DNA of 64,000 bases from Phytohabitans sp036906915 (GCF_036906915.1 NZ_JBAKHX010000031.1:1-64000); one strand, 5' to 3'. Shown: positions 7,761 to 19,322, counted from the stretch's first letter. The notes: generated by a model not told the origin, from the letters alone. A program made the numbers and translations.

Positions 7761-8600
7761 GTGGATGATTCGACCGAATCCGGCATTTCGGCGTCGCCTG
7801 GTGCCGCCCGTCCCGGCCGCCGGATGTCGTTCAACTCCGCCGCGAGCACCTACCACCGCGGCCGGCCACCGTACCCGGACGCGGTATTCGACCTGCTGGC
7901 CAGCCGCTGCGGGCTACGGCCCGGCGCCCGGGTACTCGAGATCGGCGCCGGAAACGGCCTGGCGACCGGGCCGCTCCTGGCCGCCGGCGCGCACGTGGTC
8001 GCGGTCGAACCCGGCGCGGACCTCGCCGCGATCCTCACCGCCACCCATGAGTGTGACCGGCTCGACGTCACGATCGCCGACTTCGAGACCGCCGACCTTC
8101 CCGGCGGGTTCGACCTGGCGGTCGCGGCGACGTCGCTGCACTGGCTCGACCCGGTCACCGCGATCGAGAAGATCGCCGGCCTGGTCCGGCCCGGTGGCTG
8201 GCTGGCCGCCTGGTGGAACGAGTTCGGCGACACCAACCGGCCGACACCGTTTCGCGACCGGCTCGACGAGGTGTATCACGACCTGCTGCCCGCCGAACCC
8301 GGCTATCGAAGCAGCCGCTCGCACGTGCTCGACACCGATCGGTGGCGGCAGCGCTTGACCGCTGGCGGCTGGTTCGACGACATCGACGTCGACATCGTCG
8401 AATGGCAACAGGCCCTGACCGCCGACACCGCACGTGACCTGTGGTCGACGTTTCCGAACATCGCGGAGCTCGCCCCGCCCGACCGCGAGCAGTTCCTGAC
8501 CCGGCTCGGCGCGATCATCGACGACGAGCACGGCGGTATCGTCGAGGACCCCCGCCTGACGGTCGTCTACACCGCCGCCCGCACGGGGCGTCGAGGCTAG
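7761..8600 (+). CDS. Class I SAM-dependent methyltransferase
   Basis: 279 aa from a GTG at 7761; an ATG at 7824 (MSFNSAASTYHRGRPPYP) starts where family homology begins and may be the real start. Motif I is VLEIGAGNGLATGPL, the acidic motif II residue is in VVAVEPGADL, and the later strand DLAVAATSLHWLD is typical of the Methyltransf_11/25 group. This is usually a small-molecule methyltransferase; the acceptor is unknown. It stands alone between two minus-strand blocks and has no clear operon partner. Confidence 0.85.
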   Translation: MDDSTESGISASPGAARPGRRMSFNSAASTYHRGRPPYPDAVFDLLASRCGLRPGARVLEIGAGNGLATGPLLAAGAHVVAVEPGADLAAILTATHECDRLDVTIADFETADLPGGFDLAVAATSLHWLDPVTAIEKIAGLVRPGGWLAAWWNEFGDTNRPTPFRDRLDEVYHDLLPAEPGYRSSRSHVLDTDRWRQRLTAGGWFDDIDVDIVEWQQALTADTARDLWSTFPNIAELAPPDREQFLTRLGAIIDDEHGGIVEDPRLTVVYTAARTGRRG

Positions 8601-8700
8601 AGCGCCGGCTCGGCCTGCCGGGCGCGGCGGCTTACCCAGCGTTCGAAGAGCGCCAATGCCGCGGCGGCGCCTCCATCGCGCGCCGCCGCGACACCGGGGG

Positions 8701-10848
8701 TCAGGCGACCGCGCAGGCGGCGTTGTTGAGGGTGAACGCGGCCGGTTTGGCGTTCGCGCCCGTCCAAGTGGCGGTGAATCCGAAGCTGGCGGTGCCGCTG
8801 GGAGCGATGGCGCCGTTCCAGGACGCGTTGGTGGCGGTCACCTGGGTACCGGACTGGGTGTGGCCGGCGTTCCAGGCCTGGGTGATCTGCTGTCCATTGG
8901 GGAACGCCCAGCGCAGCGTCCAGCCGTTGACGGCCGTCGCGCCCGTGTTGGTGATGGTGACATCGCCTTGGAAGCCGCCGGACCACTGGCTGGTGATGGC
9001 GTAGCTGATCCGGCAGGCGGCGGTCCCCGGGCTGGTTCCGGGCGTCGTCGGGGTGGCGTTGGTCGGCGACGTGCCGGGGGTGGTCGGGTTCGCGGAGGTG
9101 GGACCGGTGGTCACGGTGGTGCCGCTGGCGGTCGCGGTGCCGACCTGGGTGGCGCCGGTGAGGCTTCCGCTGGGGTACAGGCCGCCGACAGGGGTGCCGG
9201 AGACGCTGCCGCCGGTGTGGATGGTGTAGCTGCGGCCGCCGATGACCTGGTTGGAGGAGAGGGCGACCTGTTGGAACGCCTTCGGCGCGCGGTAGGCGGC
9301 GATGACCGTGGTGCCGGAGGCGACCTGGACGATGGTGCCGGCGGCCTGGCGGGCGGCGAACCGGTAGGTGATCCACCGTTGCGGCGAGGTGTTCGCGATC
9401 GTCCCGGTGACGGCTGTCAGGCCGGTGGCGAAGATGGTGCCACCGGAGAAGGTGATCGGGCCGTTGGAGTCGAGGCCGCCTTCTCCGCCGGCGCGGGTGT
9501 CCGAGCCGTGCGCGGCGACGGTGCCGCCGGTGATGGAGAGTGTCCCGTTGGTGTCGATGGCGTCAGTGCCGCCGCTGGTCGAGACGGAGCCGCCGGTGAT
9601 CCGGATGAACGCGTTGGGTGCAACGGCGAACTCGTTGATGCCCTCCTCGGCGGAGTTGAGGCCGTCGTCGGTGGAGACGACGTTGACGACGCCCCCGCTG
9701 ATGGTGAGCTTGAGCGCCTCCAGCCCTTCGTACGAGTTGGTCACGTTGACCGTGCCGGCGGTGACGTCCAGGGTGGTTTCGCCGTGTACGGCGTCGTCGG
9801 CGGTGGCGAGGTTCAGGGTGCCGCCGTCGATGGCGACCGCGATGTCGGAGTTGACGGCGTCGTCGGCGGCGTCCACTGTGATCTGTCCGCCGCCGGTCAC
9901 GATGAGGACCCCGGCCTTGAGGCCCTTCGCGGACGCGTCCGCGGGCAGCGTGGCGGTGCGGCCGCCGCCGGCCCGCACGGTCAGCGCGCCGCCGGTGGTG
10001 ATGACGTCGGTCTCGCCATGTACGCCGTCGCCGGCCGCGGTGACGTCGACGGTGCCGCCGGTGAGGAGGACGTATCCGAGGGTGGCGTCACCGTCCTCAT
10101 CGGCCTTCAGACCGTCGCCGGCGCGGGTGGTGACCGTGGCGGTGCCGCCGTTGACCACCAGGTAGTCCTTGCCCCGGATGCCCTCGTCGACCGCTGTCAC
10201 GGTGATCGTGCCCGCGGCGATGACCAGACCGTCCTTGCTGGCGATGCCGTCGTACGCGTTGCCGGTCACCACCAGCGAGCCGGTGCCGGCGATGGTGAGG
10301 TCGGCCGCGCTGAACAGCGCGGCGTTGGGCTCGTCGACGCTCGGGTCGGGATAGACGTAGCTGGTGGCGTCGGACAGCCGGTTGGTGGTGCCGGCGTTCA
10401 GGAACACCATCACCTCGTCGGCGTCGACGACGTTGATCGCCGAGCTGGTCGAGTTGCCGATGGTCACGCCGTTCAGGATCAGCCGGACGATCCCGGACTC
10501 GGTGGTGTTGACGACCACCTGGCCGTTGGTGAGCGAGCCGCTCAGCTGGTATGTACCGGCCCCGGTGATCGTCACGACGCCGCCGTTGACCGCGACGTCA
10601 GGGCTGGTACTCGTGGCGCTCGCACCGGTCAGCGTGATGGCGGCGACGTCGGCTGAGTTCCACGAGTGGTCCGCGGGATCGTCATGGTCGGCCGCGTTGG
10701 CCGCGATCGCGGCCGCTGCCGCGTCGCCCGCCGCGAGCAGCCCAATGTCGTCCGCCTGGGCCCCGGCGACAGCGACCACACCCAACCAGGCGGTGGCCGA
10801 CAGCGCCGCGGCGGCGACGAGGATGGCGAGCTTTCGGGTACGTGGCAT
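8701..10848 (-). CDS. Secreted carbohydrate-binding beta-helix protein with C-terminal CBM2
   Basis: About 715 aa from the ATG at 10848, preceded by an AGGACGG site. The signal peptide is KLAILVAAAALSATAWLGVV. The body (about 60-560) is a long series of short beta-strand repeats (GGTVDVTAAGDGVHGE-like rungs rich in G, T, V and D) matching the DUF4353 'carbohydrate-binding domain-containing' family, probably a right-handed beta-helix. A Thr/Pro linker (PTTPGTSP) leads to a family 2 CBM (about 610-715) with conserved tryptophans (SQWSGGFQGD, NGWTLRW, ASWNG), which normally binds cellulose or chitin. No catalytic signature was found, so it is probably an adhesin-like or polysaccharide-binding scaffold. 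Monocistronic. Confidence 0.85.
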   Translation of the reverse strand: MPRTRKLAILVAAAALSATAWLGVVAVAGAQADDIGLLAAGDAAAAAIAANAADHDDPADHSWNSADVAAITLTGASATSTSPDVAVNGGVVTITGAGTYQLSGSLTNGQVVVNTTESGIVRLILNGVTIGNSTSSAINVVDADEVMVFLNAGTTNRLSDATSYVYPDPSVDEPNAALFSAADLTIAGTGSLVVTGNAYDGIASKDGLVIAAGTITVTAVDEGIRGKDYLVVNGGTATVTTRAGDGLKADEDGDATLGYVLLTGGTVDVTAAGDGVHGETDVITTGGALTVRAGGGRTATLPADASAKGLKAGVLIVTGGGQITVDAADDAVNSDIAVAIDGGTLNLATADDAVHGETTLDVTAGTVNVTNSYEGLEALKLTISGGVVNVVSTDDGLNSAEEGINEFAVAPNAFIRITGGSVSTSGGTDAIDTNGTLSITGGTVAAHGSDTRAGGEGGLDSNGPITFSGGTIFATGLTAVTGTIANTSPQRWITYRFAARQAAGTIVQVASGTTVIAAYRAPKAFQQVALSSNQVIGGRSYTIHTGGSVSGTPVGGLYPSGSLTGATQVGTATASGTTVTTGPTSANPTTPGTSPTNATPTTPGTSPGTAACRISYAITSQWSGGFQGDVTITNTGATAVNGWTLRWAFPNGQQITQAWNAGHTQSGTQVTATNASWNGAIAPSGTASFGFTATWTGANAKPAAFTLNNAACAVA

Positions 10849-11227
10849 CGTCCGTCCTGTCCTTTCCTGGCTGACCGCTGGCCAGTCCGGTGAACATCCG
10901 CTAACCACACGGTTAGAGATTTACAAACATGGATGGACATTACCGGTGTCAGAGGCATCTGTGGTAATCGATGGAGCTCAAATTTCGCTGGGAGTTCGCC
11001 GAACGATCCGATCAACCCGCGTAGTCAGCCTCGTAGCTGCCGCGCACACCAGCAACGCCCCGCCAGCTGCCGCGCACAGCGCCGAGGAAAACTTCACCCA
11101 TCGATGTCTCAGTCAGCGTCAGGCGCCCTACGGGGTGATTTCGTTCCTGGGCAGGAGTCGCCGCCGGTCCAATGCCGGCATGCTCGTCGATGTCATGGTG
11201 TCGAAGGGCGATTTGGGGGAAGCCACG
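10849..11227. promoter_or_regulatory. Divergent intergenic region with a small dyad
   Basis: 379 bp without a convincing gene, between the CBM2 protein (minus) and the Tat serine hydrolase (plus). It holds the inverted repeat CTAACC-ACAC-GGTTAG (10901-10916), well placed to act as an operator or 5' UTR hairpin for the CBM2 gene, and a 14-bp direct repeat AGCTGCCGCGCACA (11035-11048 and 11065-11078). No promoter hexamers stand out. Confidence 0.4.
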
Positions 11228-12430
11228 ATGGCGACGCGTAGAACCATGCTGAGGTCCGGTGCCGCCGCTGCGGTCGCGCTGACCGCTGGAACGGCCACCG
11301 CCGCACCGGCGGCGGCCGCACCGCCGGCCGCGAAACCACCCAACGCCGCCGCACTCCAGGCCGCGCTGGACGCGATGGCCGCGGGCGGGGCTTCGGGGGT
11401 ACTGGCCGAAGTGCGCGACCGGCACTGGGTGTGGCGGGGGAGCGCCGGGGTGGCCGAGCTGGGCACCTCGCGACCGGTGCCGCCCCACGGCAGGTTCCGG
11501 GTCGGCAGCGTCACCAAGTCGTTCGTGGCGACGGTCGTGTTGCAACTGGTCGGCGAGCGGCGGCTGGCGTTGACCGATACCGTCGAGCGGTGGCTGCCCG
11601 GGGTCGTGCCCGGCGGCGACCGGATCACGCTGCACCACCTGCTTCAGCACACCAGCGGCGTGTTCAACTACACCGACCGGCTGGACGAGCTGTACCCGAC
11701 GGTGGCCGACCTTGTTCGCGCGCGCTACCGCAAGTGGACGCCGCAGGAGTTGCTGGTGCTGGCGGCCGGGCAGCCGCCGCTGTTCGAGCCCGGCACCTCC
11801 TGGTCGTACTCAAACACCAACTATGTCCTGCTCGGCCTGGTGGTGCAGCGGGCGACCGGCCGGCGGTACGCGGCCGAGGTCGAGCGCCGGATCCTGCGGC
11901 CGCTGCGGATGCGCGACACCGAGCTGCCCGGCACGTCGCCGTTCCTGACCGGCCCGCACTCGCACGGATACCTGCCGCTGGAGCGCGATGGCGGGTACGT
12001 GCCGGTCGACATCACGGTCTTCAACCCGTCGATCGCTTGGGCCGCCGGTGAGATGGTGTCCACCGCGGCCGACCTCAACCGGTTCTACGGCGCGCTCAAC
12101 GGCGGCCGCCTGCTCGGCCCGGCGTTGCTCTCCCAGATGCGCACCTCGTACCCCGAGGCGGACTACGGCCTTGGGCTCCAGAGCCTCGTCCTGCCCTGCG
12201 GGGGGACGCTGTGGGGGCACACGGGCGGCATCTTCGGGTACGTCACGGTGGCGATGAGCACCTCCGACGGTGGCCGGCAACTGGCCCTGTCGGTCAACCC
12301 GTGGGGCGACGGCGACCTCGATGGGCCGCTCGTCGACCTGGTGCTGGCGGCGTTCTGCGACCCGGGCGCGGCGTCGGCCCGGTCCGCGGCGCCGATGCGG
12401 ATCGCCATGCCCAGCGGGTCGTGGGCGTAG
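11228..12430 (+). CDS. Tat-exported serine hydrolase (beta-lactamase/DD-peptidase fold)
   Basis: 400 aa from the ATG at 11228 after GGGGGAAG. The twin-arginine signal RRTMLRSGAAAAVALTAG indicates export of a folded protein. The three class C/DD-peptidase motifs are all present: S94-x-x-K97 (SVTK), YSN in SYSNTNY, and H331-T-G (GHTGG). Length and motif order match the 'beta-lactamase family serine hydrolase' group (AmpC/EstB/DD-carboxypeptidase-like). Whether it cleaves D-Ala-D-Ala, esters or lactams cannot be said. It has a paralogue in this window at 32495-33607, which has lost the third motif. An apparent in-frame extension upstream to 10364 is not coding. Confidence 0.88.
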   Translation: MATRRTMLRSGAAAAVALTAGTATAAPAAAAPPAAKPPNAAALQAALDAMAAGGASGVLAEVRDRHWVWRGSAGVAELGTSRPVPPHGRFRVGSVTKSFVATVVLQLVGERRLALTDTVERWLPGVVPGGDRITLHHLLQHTSGVFNYTDRLDELYPTVADLVRARYRKWTPQELLVLAAGQPPLFEPGTSWSYSNTNYVLLGLVVQRATGRRYAAEVERRILRPLRMRDTELPGTSPFLTGPHSHGYLPLERDGGYVPVDITVFNPSIAWAAGEMVSTAADLNRFYGALNGGRLLGPALLSQMRTSYPEADYGLGLQSLVLPCGGTLWGHTGGIFGYVTVAMSTSDGGRQLALSVNPWGDGDLDGPLVDLVLAAFCDPGAASARSAAPMRIAMPSGSWA

Positions 12431-12452
12431 GAGCGGGGGGCCACCCCTCCCG

Positions 12453-14786
<2,334 letters not shown>

Positions 14787-14870
14787 CAGTGCCCCCTCTC
14801 ATCCTTGGATAGAGGCATGTGGCCGTCGACGAATACACTCAGCAACCGCCCAGGTGCATAATGACCAGCC

Positions 14871-15845
14871 ATGGCTGTTGCGTTTGTGACCGGTGGTTCG
14901 GGGTTCGTCGGCGGTGCGCTGATCCGTCGCCTGGTCGCCGACGGCTGGCAGGTGCGGGCGCTGGCCCGCAGCGAGCGGTCGGCGCGGGCGGTGACCGTGG
15001 CCGGCGCCGAGCCGGCGGCGGGGGACCTCGACCAGGTCGACGCTCTTGCCACGGGCGCCGGCAGCGCCGACGTCGTGTTCCACTGCGCCGCGTTCGTCAA
15101 GCAGTGGGGGCGGCGCGAGGAGTACCTGCGCGGCAACGTGACCGGCACGCGCAACGTCATCGAGGCGTGCCGGCGGGCGGGCGTGCCGCGCATGGTGCAC
15201 GTGGGCACCGAGGCGGCCATGCTCGCCGGTGAGCCGCTGATCGACATCAACGAAGACACGCCGCTGCGGCCCGACTCGAAGTCGCTGTACTGCTCCACCA
15301 AGGCGATGGCCGAGCTGGCGGTCCGCGAGGCCAACGGCGGCGGCTTGCGCACCGTGGTGGTGCGGCCGCGGCTGGTGTGGGGTCCGGGTGACGCGACGAT
15401 CCTGCCGGCGTTGGTCGAGGCGGTCCGCGAGGGACGGTTCCGATGGATCGGCGGCGGGCGGCACCTGACGTCGACGACGTACATCGACAACGCGGTACAC
15501 GGGCTGGTCCTGGCCGCCACGGCGCGCGATCCCGGGCCGTCGTACTTCGTGACCGACGGCCCGCCGGTGGTGTTTCGCGACTTCATCGGCGAGCTGGTCG
15601 GCACCCAGGGCGTGACGATCCCAGACCGCGGCCTTCCGCCGGCCGTCGCCCGCTTCGTCGCCGTGGCCGCGGAAGGCGCGTGGCGGGTGCTGCGGCTGCC
15701 GGGTGAGCCGCCGATCACGCGTACGGCGGTGTGGCTGTCGGCGCTGGAGTGCACCGTCGACATCAGCCGGGCCACAAACGAGCTCGGCTACCGCCCGCCG
15801 GTGACCCGGGAGCAGGGTATGGCGGCGCTCAGCTCGCCGCCGTGA
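14871..15845 (+). CDS. NAD-dependent epimerase/3beta-hydroxysteroid dehydrogenase-like SDR
   Basis: 324 aa extended SDR. The Rossmann motif is TGGSGFVGGALIRRL (residues 7-21). The catalytic pair is YCSTK (Tyr and Lys of YxxxK), preceded by the HVGTEAAML strand that supplies the Ser/Thr of the triad. The YIDNAVHGLVLA segment is typical of 3beta-HSD/NSDHL-like enzymes. This points to NAD-dependent oxidation or epimerisation of a steroid- or isoprenoid-like alcohol, which would pair logically with the divergent GMC oxidase. Its last 17 bp overlap the end of the convergent hydrolase gene. Confidence 0.88.
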   Translation: MAVAFVTGGSGFVGGALIRRLVADGWQVRALARSERSARAVTVAGAEPAAGDLDQVDALATGAGSADVVFHCAAFVKQWGRREEYLRGNVTGTRNVIEACRRAGVPRMVHVGTEAAMLAGEPLIDINEDTPLRPDSKSLYCSTKAMAELAVREANGGGLRTVVVRPRLVWGPGDATILPALVEAVREGRFRWIGGGRHLTSTTYIDNAVHGLVLAATARDPGPSYFVTDGPPVVFRDFIGELVGTQGVTIPDRGLPPAVARFVAVAAEGAWRVLRLPGEPPITRTAVWLSALECTVDISRATNELGYRPPVTREQGMAALSSPP

Positions 15846-16950
15846 CCTGCCCCTGCCGGCTGCGGTGCTTTTCCAGGAACCGGAGGAAGTGGGGAAACAC
15901 GTCCTGGGCGACGGCCGCGCCCATGAACGGGTCCTGGTGCCCGTACCCCGGCAGGATCCGCAGTTCGTGCCGGCCCGGGACGATCTTCTCCAGCTCGTGG
16001 TGACACACGATGTTGGAGTCGGTGAAGACCCTGTTCTGGTCGCCGGTGACGAACATGAAAGGCGTGTCGATCTCGGCGGCGTGCTGGAAGTAGTCGTCGG
16101 GCAGCCGGTCGTATGTCGGGTTGCCCGGCTCCATCTTCACCGCGTGGCCCGCCTTGACCATCTTGCGGACGTGCCGGTAGTAGTGCACGCTCGTCGCCCC
16201 GTACAGGTCGCCGCCCCGGCGATGCGTGATGTCGGCGAGCTTGTCGTGGCTGTACAGGGCCGGCCAGCCGGTGCCCCACATGAGGCTGAGCATGTGGCAG
16301 GCGGGCACGTCACACTCGCGGTGGAAGGCCGACACCATCTTGGAGAACAGCTTTCCGCGCGACAACCCCGGATCCTCGCTCCACAGCGGATTGAGGTACG
16401 TCAGGCCGAGCACGGTCTCGACGCCGAACGGGGCGAGCTGCAGCTTGACCTTCGACCACCCGGGCACCCGCGGTGTCAGGGCGGCGCTGTTGGCGATGAC
16501 GCTGCTGATGCCGCTGACGGCCTTGCCGAACACGCTCATCGTGAACGAGATGGCGCCGAGGCAGTGGCTGATCACGTGGATCGGCTTGTCGCCGATCTGC
16601 TGGCGCATGACCTCGATGGCCGGCGGATAGTCGAACAGTGCGATGTCGTCCATGTTGTAGCGGGTCTTGAACAGGTTGTACGAGTGCCGGTTGCTCATCC
16701 GGTAGTCCAGGCACCAGACGTCGCTGAACCCGTTGTCGAGCAGGTAGGTCACCAGATTGTAGTGCTCCGGCATGATGAACATGTCGGTTGACGTGGTGAG
16801 CCCGTGGATGATCAGCACGGCCTCGCCAGCGGTGCCGCGGCTGAAGCGAAACATGCTCAGCCCGATCTTGTCCTCGGTGTGGAAGTAGTACGGCGTGACG
16901 GTCGCGTCCGGCACGCCGGCGAGGGTGTACAGCGGTATCTCACGTGACAT
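15829..16950 (-). CDS. Alpha/beta hydrolase with Cys nucleophile elbow
   Basis: 373 aa from the ATG at 16950, chosen because of the GGAGA site 7 bases upstream; an extension to 17076 lacks support. The fold is clear: oxyanion loop LIIHGLTTSTD, nucleophile elbow ISHCLGA with Cys130 where serine is usual, Asp in FVTGDQNRVF and His in GYGHQDPFMG. The Cys codon (TGC) reads unambiguously. The sequence closely resembles the hydrolase half of GMC-hydrolase fusion proteins, so it probably works with the GMC enzyme two genes away on the same strand. Likely substrate class is lipid ester or lactone; this is inference. Confidence 0.85.
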   Translation of the reverse strand: MSREIPLYTLAGVPDATVTPYYFHTEDKIGLSMFRFSRGTAGEAVLIIHGLTTSTDMFIMPEHYNLVTYLLDNGFSDVWCLDYRMSNRHSYNLFKTRYNMDDIALFDYPPAIEVMRQQIGDKPIHVISHCLGAISFTMSVFGKAVSGISSVIANSAALTPRVPGWSKVKLQLAPFGVETVLGLTYLNPLWSEDPGLSRGKLFSKMVSAFHRECDVPACHMLSLMWGTGWPALYSHDKLADITHRRGGDLYGATSVHYYRHVRKMVKAGHAVKMEPGNPTYDRLPDDYFQHAAEIDTPFMFVTGDQNRVFTDSNIVCHHELEKIVPGRHELRILPGYGHQDPFMGAAVAQDVFPHFLRFLEKHRSRQGQVTAAS

Positions 16951-17159
16951 GAATTTCTCCGTATGCCGGTTGGGGTCCACTTTGGCCTCCCGGGCCGGGT
17001 CCCTTGAGGTTCTGGTGTGCCCTCGCGGCTCATCCGCGACGCTCAGCCGCCGGTAGCCGTCCAGGATGTGTCGCATCTACAGAGGCATGAGCGGCGGCGC
17101 TAATACACCGCTGCCGGTTTCCGACCGTGTGAACCGGCACCCGGAGTGGTCGAGCGGCT

Positions 17160-17181
17160 CCGCCCAAACTTTCTTGGGCGG
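17160..17181. promoter_or_regulatory. 8-bp GC-rich hairpin in the leader of the metallophosphoesterase gene
   Basis: CCGCCCAA and TTGGGCGG are perfect complements around a 6-nt ACTTTC loop, about 40 bp before the preferred GTG start at 17221. It has no U-tract. It may be an attenuator or leader stem; if the more upstream GTG at 17146 is used it would fall inside the reading frame. Confidence 0.35.
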
Positions 17182-17220
17182 GGTCCCGATTTCGATCTCT
17201 GTCCGGAGCTCTTTCATGAT

Positions 17221-18888
17221 GTGGACACGCTAGAGACGCGGCCAGCGGTACCCAACCCAGCTGCCGGAAAATCGACTCTCACCCGGCTGGGCGCGGTGCG
17301 CTGGCTCTCGCCCACCGAACTGGTTCGCACCGGCCTCAAGGCCGTCCTCGCCGGCGTCTTCGGCCAGTACGCCGACCGGCGCGAGATGCAGCAGGGGCCG
17401 ATGTTCGAGCAATCCACCTTCCCGCATACTGGCGATGGCGAATTCTGGTTCGACTACGTCAGCGACATCGGCGACGGCTTCGACGCGACCTACTCGGTGG
17501 CCAGCCTGCTCGCCAGCGACCTCGACCTGCCGGAGGCCGGCGGCGTCCTGCCGCGCGGCAGCGTGCTGGTCATGGGCGGTGACCAGGTCTATCCGTTCGG
17601 CGACGTGGAGGCGTACGAGCAGCGCACGACCAAGGTGTACGCGGCCGCGTTCCCGGAGGCGGCCGGCGGCAACGCCACAGCCGACAGCCCGGTCCTGTAC
17701 GCGGTACCGGGCAACCACGACTGGTACGACGGGCTGACCGCGTTCCTGCGCGTGTTCGGCCAGCAGGAGAACATCGGCGGCTGGTGCACCCGCCAGAAGC
17801 GCTCCTACTTCGCGCTCGACCTGCCGCACGGCTGGTGGCTGATGGCGATCGACATCCAGCTCGACACGTACATCGACAAGCCCCAGCTGGAGTACTTCAA
17901 GAAGGTCGCGGAGAAGATCGGCGACAACGATTCGGTGATCGTCTGCACCGCGGTGCCAAGCTGGTACGAACCGACCGAGTCCTCGATCGACCGGCTGGCG
18001 TACTTCCTGCGGTACAGCCTGGGGGAGCGCGCGCGGCAGGTGCGGGTCGTGCTGACCGGCGACGTGCATCACTACGCGCGCTACCAGAGCGACCAGCCCG
18101 ATACGCCGATCCTGGTCACCGCCGGGACGGGCGGGGCGTACACGTCCGCGACGCACCTGCTGCCGGAAGAGCTTCCGGTCTCGGCCAAGCTGTCCGACAC
18201 CCGCGCCGAAGCGGCCGCCAAGCTGACGTACAAGCGCCGTGGCGAGACGTGGCCGCCGCGGCCGGAGTCCAGTCGCGTGTCCTGGACGGTCCTGTGGCGG
18301 CTCGCCGCCCGCAACTGGACGCTGCTCCTGGTCTTCGCCGGGCTCTACGGGCTGCTCGCTGCCGGGGCGCTGTTGGGGTCGTGGCTGTGGGTCGTCGCGC
18401 TGCTGGCACTGGCGGGCGGGGGAGCGGTCGCGTTCACCAAGCCCCGGACCGGCAGCCGAGGGCGCCGGTGGCGCTACGGGGTCGGGTTGGCACTGGTCCA
18501 ACTCGCACCCGCCATCGCGATGGTCTGGTGGATCCCGCGGATCGCCGGCGAGTGGGGGTGGCTGGAGCGGGCCGGTGTCGTGGCCGGCGCGGCCGTCGCC
18601 GGGGGCGTCCTGGTCGCGGAGCTGCTGGCGGCGTGGCTGCTGGTGGTGTCGCGGCGGGAGGTCAACGTCAACGAGCTGTTCGCGGCGCTGTCCATCGAGG
18701 ACTACAAGGGCTTCCTGCGCTGCCGGATCGAGCGTGACGGCACCCTGAGCATCTTCCCGATCGGCCTGCGGAAGTCGGTGCGCGACTGGGAGCCCGCGAC
18801 AGGCGATAAGGGCCCGCGCCTGGTCCCGAAGCCGCCCGAGAAGCTCGACGTCCGCCTCATCGAGCCCCCCGTGCGCGTGCGCTCCTAG
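17221..18888 (+). CDS. Metallophosphoesterase with C-terminal membrane segments
   Basis: About 555 aa from the GTG at 17221 (GGAG about 12 bp upstream); a GTG at 17146 would add 25 non-conserved residues. Metal-site motifs of the calcineurin-like fold run in order: DIGDGFD, MGGDQVYP, PGNHDWYDG, and GDVHHYARY near residue 280. After about residue 365 there are roughly four hydrophobic segments, then a soluble tail (VNVNELFAALSIEDYKGFLR), so the protein is probably membrane-anchored with a cytosolic catalytic domain. The substrate is unknown. It begins after a 270-bp divergent gap from the Cys-hydrolase and may belong functionally to the GMC/SDR/hydrolase group. Its TAG shares CTAG with the opposing lipoprotein stop. 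Confidence 0.85.
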   Translation: MDTLETRPAVPNPAAGKSTLTRLGAVRWLSPTELVRTGLKAVLAGVFGQYADRREMQQGPMFEQSTFPHTGDGEFWFDYVSDIGDGFDATYSVASLLASDLDLPEAGGVLPRGSVLVMGGDQVYPFGDVEAYEQRTTKVYAAAFPEAAGGNATADSPVLYAVPGNHDWYDGLTAFLRVFGQQENIGGWCTRQKRSYFALDLPHGWWLMAIDIQLDTYIDKPQLEYFKKVAEKIGDNDSVIVCTAVPSWYEPTESSIDRLAYFLRYSLGERARQVRVVLTGDVHHYARYQSDQPDTPILVTAGTGGAYTSATHLLPEELPVSAKLSDTRAEAAAKLTYKRRGETWPPRPESSRVSWTVLWRLAARNWTLLLVFAGLYGLLAAGALLGSWLWVVALLALAGGGAVAFTKPRTGSRGRRWRYGVGLALVQLAPAIAMVWWIPRIAGEWGWLERAGVVAGAAVAGGVLVAELLAAWLLVVSRREVNVNELFAALSIEDYKGFLRCRIERDGTLSIFPIGLRKSVRDWEPATGDKGPRLVPKPPEKLDVRLIEPPVRVRS

Positions 18889-19322
18889 GGCGTCGACACG
18901 AGGAAATGCTCGCCGAGATCCGCACACGCGCTGGGGATCTCGACGTCCGGCGCCCGGCCGCTGTAGCCGCCGCCGAAGCTGACCCTGTCGCCGACGCGAT
19001 ACTCGGAGGAGCCGATGGTGAGCCGCTCGGCACCGCCGTCCCACGTCGTCGCCGACGCGGGCAGGACGGGCACCACGACCGATCCGTCGTCCGTCTCGAC
19101 GACCAGGCACTCGCCGCGCGTCGCGAGAGTGCCGTCGAGTGCGGCGCCGTCGCCTTCGCCAAGCGCGGTGGTGGCCTGATAGGTGGCGTAGCGCACTGAA
19201 TCGTCACCAGCCGAATCGTCTTCGGATGTGCACGCGACAAGGAGCAGCGTCAACGCGATCCCGGCGCGCGGGAACGCACCCGCGCGCCGGGAGGCTGAGC
19301 TAACCGAATAGGAGTGTCGCAC
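18885..19322 (-). CDS. Small putative lipoprotein
   Basis: About 145 aa from a GTG at 19322. The N-terminus has arginines, then a hydrophobic core ending LTLLLVAC, a good lipobox (LVAC), followed by an acidic Ser/Asp stretch. The mature part has two conserved-looking cysteines (RGECLVVE and IPSACADL) that could form a disulphide, and a beta-rich pattern. No family recognised. The gene start overlaps the last 23 bp of the upstream protease gene, so it may be translationally coupled to the protease and could be an inhibitor, chaperone or anchor. The start codon is uncertain because no strong ribosome site is seen. Confidence 0.6.
   Translation of the reverse strand: MRHSYSVSSASRRAGAFPRAGIALTLLLVACTSEDDSAGDDSVRYATYQATTALGEGDGAALDGTLATRGECLVVETDDGSVVVPVLPASATTWDGGAERLTIGSSEYRVGDRVSFGGGYSGRAPDVEIPSACADLGEHFLVSTP

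Noticed and set aside
8656..10656. 666-codon open frame opposite the CBM2 protein
   Set aside because: Composition is almost only Gly, Ala, Val, Asp and Arg in a shadow pattern; the minus-strand gene has signal peptide and CBM2.
17186..17198. TTCGATCTCT near 17190, matching ten bases of the palindrome loop
   Set aside because: No arms surround it and it lies in an unrelated leader; a chance match.
17230..19110. 626-codon minus-strand frame across the metallophosphoesterase gene
   Set aside because: The plus strand carries GNHD and GDVHH motifs; the opposite frame has no homology.
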